Below are positions 56,822 through 64,000 of a DNA stretch of 64,000 nt, in pieces. The translations under genes and the position numbers were made by a program. Source of the DNA: Jaltomata sinuosa (Eukaryota > Streptophyta > Magnoliopsida > Solanales > Solanaceae); assembly GCA_003996215.1 (NCBI GenBank), contig QJPP01000284.1, positions 54,434 to 118,433 on the forward strand. Direction: 5' to 3'. Within the stretch, counting starts at the first letter, position 1. The number at the start of each line of letters is the position of its first letter. The notes beneath the pieces were generated by a model, which made no database searches, was not told the origin of the DNA, and saw only the letters and a program-made list of their open reading frames with translations.

Positions 56822-57782
56822 CAACCACCTCTAATCATCCGGGTACCACCCCTACAACCCTGCACAGTACCTTTCGCTGCCTGGGGACCACCCCTACTAC
56901 CCTGCACTCTACCTCTAGCCGGTGGTACTGCAGCCCTGGGAGATAACACTTGTTGACCTTGCTGACTGTAAGGTGGGATCGTGGGACAATCCCTAGCAAA
57001 GTGACAAAGCTCACCATACTAAAAGCAAATCCCAATGGATACATACGGGCTAGAAGATCTCACTGAACCTGACTAGCCACTATGGCCTACACAACTTGAA
57101 AGCAAACCTCAAAGAACCTGACCCGTACCAAATCCACTATTCTCGGCAAGTCTATCACCACCCTCAGAAACTTGTGGAGTAACTAAAACTGGTCGGTAGA
57201 TAAGAAGTAATAGAACCTATCTCTGGTAGAGAACCCCCTACCCCGAGTCTGAGATCCTCCGGAACTGTCCTGGCGAAGACGTTTCTTAGAACTACCTCCA
57301 TAAGCCTCACAACATAAACCCTTGATAGCCCAAGCATGATCCACTACCTCAAAGAAGGTCGTCTCAACTATAACCAAATGCTCGATTGTCGAATAGAGTT
57401 GTGAAATCAAACCTCCAACAAAGCTCTGAATCCAATCAAACTTTGAAGGCACAATCCTTGCAGTACGCCTAACCATCTCGTGAAATCTCGCGTCATAGTC
57501 CAACATTGACATACAACCCTGCTGAAAAACTTGAAGCTTAACCCTGACTGAAGAAATGCTCGAAGAATCGGGTACTAAAACACCCACCGGAGGACTCAGA
57601 GTCCAAACCATGGTGTCCTGAAGAACTGGGGTAGCTACAAATCCAATCGGAGGCTGGGCTGGCCACACACCCCCTATCTAATGCGCTAAACTCTCACTCT
57701 AAAGTCCTGGCGCTGACGAAAGCACCAAAGTAATAGGCACAGAAGCCTCAACATCACCCGCTGTCGAACTCATCTTAGGCAT
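56822..57782 (-). pseudogene. gag: Ty3/gypsy gag (family A)
   Basis: Start at ATG 57782 (MPKMSSTAGDVEAS). Open at 57668-57183: FVATPVLQDTMV, KLQVFQQGCMSMLDYDARFHEMV, FDWIQSFVGGLISQL, FFEVVDHAWAIK. The knuckle area near 56985-57030 is degraded (GFAFSMVSFVTLLGIVP in the place of the CCHC box). Gly/Arg-rich repeats (ARGRVQGSRGG) follow at 56860-56940. Cut at 56822 by the plus LTR, so pol is missing. Closest relatives in the window: 1-477 and 25636-26236. Confidence 0.85.
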
Positions 57783-57988
57783 CTGAGAAGGAATGAAAAA
57801 ACCAAAGTTTAGAAGTCAATGGAGCTAGGAACGCACGATAACGAGCCAAGAGGAGAAAACTTTTCCTATCAATGACCTATATCCTCCCGCAGACAGGATA
57901 CGGACATCATCATACTGATCCGCGAGACTCTACTTAGACACTTTCTTTTAAACCATGACACTGGTGAACCTAGAGCTCTGATACCAAC
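57783..57988 (-). other. Leader with tRNA-iMet primer-binding site
   Basis: The minus strand at 57973-57986 reads TGGTATCAGAGCTC, a perfect initiator Met tRNA complement, two bases from the LTR edge at 57989. The rest of the leader resembles 26237-26430. Confidence 0.9.
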
Positions 57989-59057
57989 TATCACTACTCA
58001 ATTTTTCAGGTCATGATGGCTCCTATAACCCCCAGTAGGTGAACCAGTCACCGTAGCCCAAAACAATTAGTAATGGGCTACTACCTAATCAATACGCATA
58101 ATAAGAAGAAATAAGCGGAAGAAAAATATAAAGATAAGGACAAAGAAGAAGCAATAACCCAAATATATATACAAGAAAGTTACACTAACCTCAAGGGTTG
58201 GTATCGACAGTGCAGAAGCTTTTAATAAAATACAAGTTCTAGAAGTAACAAAATGATAAGTACAACTGTCTCTGAATATATGAAGAGTAACAGTATAAAA
58301 GATGAGATGTGGTCAATCCCCGGTCGTCAGGCGCTCACCCTAGTCTCGAATATCCAAAAGCTGCATGAGCCTCCAATGCAATCCATGCTGAAAGCTCAAC
58401 AAATATCTGCACCAGAAAGATACATAAGTGTAGTATGAGCACCAATTGCTAAAAAACGGGTACCTAGTAGGATATAAAATATAAAAGCAATAATAAGCAG
58501 ATGACAAGGAAACAGTCACAGAGGGAAACAGGAAGCACAAGAAAGTTAGCACAAAGAGTAATCAACCAAGAGTTACAAGTACAACATGCTAGAACAGAAG
58601 ATATACATACACAAAAACACAGGTGAAAGAAGGAAAAAGGACACACCTGGGATCCTTGCAACAACAGTACATATAAAAAGAGAGTTTAAGGAGATGGGCG
58701 GTATACCGGTAACCTCAAAAATAAAAGAGAAAGAAGGAAAGCAAGCCAACAATCAAACTAGAAGTCGTATACTAATAGAAACATGCTTAAGACATCAATT
58801 TCAAGATAAGAATAGACGTACAACAGTCTCACAAGTATAAGCCTAGGATGGAATAACTAAACCGCAAGTTCTCAGATTCATAAAACAAAGCTAGGATAAG
58901 AAAGAATCCAGAAACTCACACCCGCTCAGGAGGATGCATAGACAGAGCCTTAAAGATATAGAACCCACTAGCCCATCAACATCTCATACAAAAACAACCA
59001 GGGCCTCAACAGGCCAGAAGTCCACTAATCCAACCAAAGCAAAGGTCATAAATAGTT
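57989..59057 (-). mobile_element. 5' LTR (family A), cut by insertion
   Basis: Starts TATCACTAC (decayed TGTCACGACC) and follows 26443 onward in order: GGTCATGATGGCTCCTA, GTAGGTGAACC, CAATACGCATAATAAG. After 1.07 kb it is broken by the LTR at 59058. The remainder of this LTR is not in the window. Confidence 0.82.
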
Positions 59058-61596
59058 TTTTTCGCCCCGAGGCTACCCGCTAGACGTAATATGGCACTTG
59101 GGACTGCAAGTGCCCTAAGCTAACCCCTTGGTCATAGCATACTCAAGCATAACAAAGATAAGCGGAATAATAATAGATAATCTGGAATCACATAAATAGG
59201 TAATCAAGTTAAATAAGATACACAATCTGTAAGGAGACTGGAACACTGTTTATGTCTGAAAAGCCTCTACTTGACATAAGGAGTTGCTAGGACAAGACTC
59301 TAGATAACTCGAAGTACAAAAATAATAAATCAAGATAACTAAAACATATCTAGTCCTAGACCTAAGAGGACTCACCAACAGCTGACAGAAAAGTGGCTGG
59401 GAAGCTCTAGCCACGTGTTTGGAAAGGAACACCTGAATCTGCATCATCAAAGGATACGGCGCAAGATATGCATCAGTACTATAGGATGTACCGAGTATGT
59501 GAGAGATGCATGAATCATTTTAAAACATGCTTAAGAATGAACTTGTTACTTAAATAAGGACCATGAATAAATATCATCATATAAAACATAAAACATGAAA
59601 TAAAGCTTAAGTTTCATAGTATAGAATCATATAACTTCATAGCTTGAAAATAAACATGTGGGAGTTTGTCTTAACCGATATTAAACCATGCTGAGCTACA
59701 TGGAGTTTGGTGTCATTGCCCCACACTAAAAAAGGTTGTCCTAACCTGCCAAAGTTAGAACCATTTCGTACCAGGATCCTGTCATCATAAGCCTCAAAGG
59801 GCAACCTATGGTGGCACGTAGTTTTGGGACTAAGGGTACTCTCACCCGGTCTAACTTGGTGCTAAATAATACTCCCAAAACATATATATATATATATATA
59901 TAAATATAGCATGAGTCTCACATACATGTGGCATATCTGATGCCAAACTTGTTCATAACGTGTTCATAACTTTTTCATACCCCGAATCGTCATAATACTC
60001 ATGAAGTTTGGTTTAGAAATCGATTGATGGGCATTGATGGAACATGGGGTGTCTTGTCTTGCATAATACTTCATAACATGGAAAGACTTGCATACTTCAT
60101 GACTTATAAAATTTGCATGGCTATAGTTCAATTTCATAAAACATATACTTTCATAGAACATAGGAACTAGGCATGCTCATGCTTGAAAATCCATAAGGAA
60201 CATTCTATCAAAATCTAATTTGCTTAAATCAACTTCATGCATGTGAAAATCTCCATGGTTAAGCTGAAATAAGAGTCAACATGTAAAAACTCATTTGAAA
60301 TCATGCAATTTAATAGTAATTTCATAATCAAATCATGAGAAGATCATATTTAACAAAACCCATAAGAATTGGATAAGAACCATAATTTGAAGATCATGAA
60401 ATCAAAATTGAATTAGGGGTTTTGGGCACAAGGGTGAAAGGAAACCATTGTTGATTACCCACATACCTTGATTGAAGCTAACCCACTTGAATTGAAAAGA
60501 CTAACGAGACTTGAACTTGGAGTTTGAGACTTGGAGCTTGAAACCCTAACTTAAAGCTTGAGAAGATGGAACTCTTTTTCTTCTTTTGGAAGTTGATTGA
60601 AAAAATGGGGGAGAACTTAGGTCAAGTGGGAATAAAAACCCTCCTAAATAGGATTAAAACAACTTAGTATAGGAGTTAAAAGAGAGGGAAATTACAAAAA
60701 TACCCCTGGATTAAAACTTGGAAAAAGCTGGAAAAGTCGGCTTTAGAGACCACGAGTTAATCCACAGTCCATTATCCTAAAGTACGAGCCATCAGCTGAT
60801 CCGTGGTTTCAAATTCCACTTTTAGGAGTCTACAGGAACTCAACACAATGAGTCACTCTACGGTCCATGGTTCATGACGATGGACCGTCCTGTTGACTCA
60901 TGGTTCCGACTTTAAGATATGAGGATCCTCTGATCCTCAGGGATTATGAGTGGAAGAACAGGTCATGAAATAGGTTGACGACTCATGGAATTTAGAGAAC
61001 TTTGTACCTATCTGAAGGTTATTCTACGGGTTATAGGATGGACCGTCATTCAAAACGATAACCCGTCAAGTCATTCATGGATACAAGGAAGAAAAGACAA
61101 ATTTTGACAAACCATGGGTCACTCTACTGACCGTGGTTTTGGTCTATGGGTCGTGAACCAACCAATGGTTTTGAAGATGAAAATTTTAAGATTTAGTTCA
61201 GCAATGATGAGTCACAGTACGGACCATGGTTTAGAACCACGGTTCGTCATCTGATCCATCATCACTGACAGCACTGCAATAAACTGCCCATAACTTTTTA
61301 CTCCGGACTCGATTAATGCGCGGTTTGGGGAGTTGGAAAGAAGACTCAAAAACCTTTGATTTGGTGGGTACTAGGCTACCTAACACTTTATGTTTTATGA
61401 GGAATGATCGATTGAATTTGACCCTAATTTAGTCTTACATGAAAACTTACTTTGGTGAGGTGCTTGCGACTTAACTTGATGATAGGAGTTTCTTATGAAC
61501 ATGATTCGCATCCAAAGCACTCACCACACTAGGAAAATGATCATTACACTCCTAGAAAAGGTTCGGGTATTAGCTTAGGATTTTTGGTGTGTTACA
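59058..61596 (-). mobile_element. 3' LTR of minus non-autonomous element
   Basis: A 2.5 kb LTR; left edge TTTTTCGCCCCGAGG (a decayed TGTTACGCCCC), right edge GTGTGTTACA. Its first 100 bases match those of the LTR at 63888. A mirrored array lies at 60745-61265 (words such as GGTCCATGG, GACGATGGACCGTCC, CACGGTTCGTCATC). An (AT)11-like microsatellite is at 59882-59903. Confidence 0.88.
60745..61265 (-). promoter_or_regulatory. Mirrored-word array in U3
   Basis: Forms of ACGGTCCATGGTT and ATGGACCGTC recur in both orientations over 500 bases. Same vocabulary as 47765-48010 and 54765-55197, so shared by the non-autonomous and autonomous families. The TATA box could not be placed. Confidence 0.5.
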
Positions 61597-63432
61597 ATAT
61601 CTCCCCCTTGGGATCATTCATCCTCGAATGAAGACTAAGCAAGGGAACTCTAGAGAGAAAATAGCCCAACCAAAAACAAAACATGAAAACCGAAGAATCA
61701 ACATGGAACTGAACTTTTAAACTTAAAACATGGCTGAATCAACTTCGAAAATATGAATACATGCTAGGATCGTGAGGGAAACTGACGAAATAGATTTGGA
61801 AGGACATACTAAGGATGGAAGTACTACCTCAAGTTGAAACTGGATCGGAAGGGGAAGGGTCAGGGTACTTGGCCTTCATGGATGATTTTGCTTCCCAAGT
61901 AGCTCCTTAAACTAAGTTGTAGAAGTTGAAGTACTATCGTGGTAACCAACTTCTGATTGAAATAAAAATTGAGTTGATTTCATGAGACACGTATACATGC
62001 TGAGAATGTTAAAAAGACCAATACGATAGGAATTTGATATCTTACGTGGTAACTGGTCTGGGATGAGAGTAGGAACTCAGCAAAAACACATAAAGAACAA
62101 ACATACTCTAGAAATTGCAGTTAATCGAAAGGGACACCAACCTGAGAGAAGTAGATATACGGGAAAACTATTCTCTTTTAAATACCACTTCTACCATTTG
62201 CAACTAACAACCTCAACAGCGTACATAAGGGTACTAAGATTTGAGTCTAACTACTCGATTATCCATGTTCAAACCTATCTCAACCAGATCTTTTGCTTCA
62301 AGAATGTCTTTTAAGGATTGCATCCCCTCTTATCACAACAACCAATTAAACTAGGGCTTCCAACCAAAGGGTCACTAGTTGTGCAAAACAGATATCCACA
62401 TGTATCCCATCATGATATTCAAGCTTATAACTATGGTCACCTTATGGTTTCGTAGCTTACCATATTTAAGACTTCTCTCCTCTTCCTTATCATAACTAGG
62501 AGTCGCAGATTCAAGAACTTCTATAGAGGGACATCCTAAAATTCCTTATTAACTATTTCACATGAATAATCCTTGCCTCACAATTCACCCACACCTAAAA
62601 GTCAAGGTGGAACAAGTATACTAACAAGGAAAATAAATTTGCTACCTCCCAGCTAGGATACTACAAGGCCTTCTCCCCTAACACTTATAACAACATAAAC
62701 CAGAATCATTGAAATAAAAGAGCAGGAGCAGAAGCATCATGAATGAAGGATTACAGATTTATCTAGACTGACACTTAGCGTGATCTAGGCACTCAAGGTG
62801 AGTATTAGGGAGTTGAGCCTAATAGGCATGAGTATTTCATATACTGGGCACGTAAGGAATGAATGGTGGGGATCACCACCCCTCATCATCAAAGGTAAAG
62901 GTCAAGGGCTTTAGATCAAGGAAATCATAGGCACGAACCATTTCAAGAATCAGGTTTGAGCATATACATGACGTAATATGATTTGATTTGCCATTAAGGC
63001 ATGTCTGAGGACTGAACTGAGTAAATAGGACTGAGCGTACTGAGAGGTATGGGTTTACATAGATACCAACCCTTAGTGCATAAAGCTGAAATTTATAGAA
63101 TCGCAGAATAAGAGTAGAATCATTGTCTGAAGCAATTACAGGTCATTCTATAAGATGGATATGAGCGTGAATCTGAAAGGGGTACGTAATTTTGAAATAG
63201 AACCATGGCGCTGACACACAAGGCAAGCAAAAGGTATCGTAATGGCAGAATTGTACTTGGGATGCTAGAACAGAGATAAGTTTTTTCCTCCCCTCTTGAC
63301 TTTGTTCTAAAACCCACAAGTATCGCTACTTGAGCCTTCAAAAATTCGACTGATACTACATTCCACCATCTCCCCCTTAGGTTCATGCTACCCTTCTAAG
63401 TCTATGGACCTCTCACCAACCTCTCAAAGGAA
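61597..63432 (-). mobile_element. Interior of non-autonomous LTR element, copy 2
   Basis: On the minus strand it ends with AAGGGGGAGATAT at 61599-61611, the polypurine tract. 61800-61920 still encodes the pol C-terminal words ATWEAKSSMKAKYP, so the element is a deletion derivative. 61920-63430 matches copy 1 at 45675-47000 but no domain I know. RT, integrase and protease are absent. This fits a large retrotransposon derivative mobilised by another element. Confidence 0.8.
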
Positions 63433-63650
63433 CTATGATCGGCAAACTGGAGATGGGGTTGGCCCGGATGACCTCAGTTGAGAAGATGATTGGTTCCATG
63501 TTCCGGTCCTCTTGTTTTTCCTCTTCCTCTTCTTTAGTTTCTCTTTCTCATTCAACTGAGCAGTCATGGCTTGAGCCAACATATAGATGGCTTCCTGAAA
63601 CTCCGCATTCGTAACCACATAGTGTGGAACAGGAGGATTAACATTCCTCT
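63433..63650 (-). pseudogene. gag: Gag N-terminal remnant of the non-autonomous element
   Basis: VVTNAEFQEAIYMLAQAMTAQLNEKEK aligns with THAEFRAAFQVLAQAITAHVNKQ of the gag at 49840, then turns into a Lys/Arg-rich tail and a stop near 63433. No clear ATG; an upstream stop lies in frame. Kept probably because packaging signals overlap the gag start, as in other non-autonomous elements; that is inference. Confidence 0.75.
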
Positions 63651-63887
63651 TGGGGTTTCTTCATGGAGGAATTTATCTGGAATGCGTACAGAATATATTA
63701 GTATGGTAAAGTGTCAAACTCTATCGCACGATAGTGAATATGAAATAAGTGAAGTTTTTTTTTCCTAAAACATCTCATAGCCTCCCTCTCATGAGTGTGG
63801 TGCGCTTCACACCCATGAAAGAGACTCTACTTGATGTGGCTTTCAGACACCCTTGGACACTTGAACCTGAGGCTCTGATACCAAGTT
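63651..63887 (-). other. 5' leader with perfect tRNA-iMet primer-binding site
   Basis: The minus strand at 63871-63883 reads TGGTATCAGAGCC, a full 13-base initiator Met tRNA complement, four bases from the LTR. The leader matches 49651-49760. Confidence 0.92.
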
Positions 63888-64000
63888 TGTTACGCCCCGA
63901 GGCTACCCCCTAGATGTAACATGGGACTTGGGACCGCAAGTGCCCTAAGCTAACCCCTTGGTCATAGCATACTCAAGAATAACAAAGATAAGCGGAAGCA
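63888..64000 (-). mobile_element. 5' LTR of the minus non-autonomous element, window edge
   Basis: TGTTACGCCCCGAGG onward matches 59058-59170 closely. The LTR runs off the window. Differences from the 3' LTR in this 110-base overlap are few, which points to a fairly young insertion. Confidence 0.9.

Noticed and set aside
38110..59057. Minus pol (38110-45026) and minus gag (56822-57782) as one element split by the 45027-56821 chain
   Set aside because: Orientation and order fit, but the flanks show no shared target duplication (TCTCA against CAACC), RT and protease are missing, and the LTRs at 35903 and 57989 are not clearly one family. Left open, not claimed.
59882..59903. AT dinucleotide run as a functional site
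   Set aside because: Ordinary microsatellite; only useful as a marker.

Overview
This window looks like repeat-filled heterochromatin of a flowering plant, probably Solanaceae. The evidence is a run of decayed LTR retrotransposons with initiator-Met tRNA primer sites, long-LTR chromoviruses, a Tnt1-type copia element and an Athila element with an extra downstream ORF. The family assignment of the host is recall, not a search result. I see no intact host gene, rRNA, tRNA, CRISPR array or bacterial feature. Almost all sequence can be assigned to LTR retrotransposons that are truncated, nested or fused; the main exceptions are 10464-12203 and the unidentified cores at 45131-47373 and 61920-63432.

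Layout. 1-3264: minus-strand Ty3/gypsy gag remnant, primer site and 2.6 kb LTR. 3265-6751: last bases of a plus-strand gypsy element and its 3.4 kb LTR. 6752-10463: minus-strand Ty1/copia polyprotein. 10464-12203: AT-rich, unassigned. 12204-15255: plus-strand Tnt1-like copia (LTR, gag, protease, integrase), cut before reverse transcriptase and fused directly to an Athila element. 15256-25635: that Athila element, with gag/protease, RT-RNase H, integrase, a spacer, an env-position ORF, a purine-rich 3' region and a partial LTR. 25636-30082: minus gypsy gag with its 3.6 kb 5' LTR. 30083-35902: a partial minus LTR, then two plus gypsy pol fragments on either side of an LTR. 35903-45026: a minus gypsy element whose pol is split by two solo LTRs, each with a 5-bp target duplication. 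45027-56821: LTR fragment, non-autonomous core, LTR, gag-pol, LTR, all plus strand. 56822-59057: minus gypsy gag, primer site and partial LTR. 59058-64000: minus non-autonomous element with one complete LTR, its interior, and the start of its other LTR.

Together: the gag-pol element at 47374-56821 is the likely protein source for the non-autonomous elements at 45131-47373 and 59058-64000, which keep primer site, polypurine tract or gag start but lack pol. No polyprotein here is open. In the gag-pol element the stop codons are nearly all C-to-T changes of Gln or Arg codons, as expected of long-methylated DNA.

Most worth a second look: a two-hairpin RNA module present three times in the Athila element, just after the pol and env-position ORFs; a possible spliced leader for the env-position ORF; arrays of CpG-rich mirrored words upstream of LTR promoters in several families; and LTR-sharing tandem elements with an inverted LTR segment. 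All coordinates come from reading by eye; LTR edges are good to a few bases where TG/CA ends or target duplications are visible and to tens of bases elsewhere.
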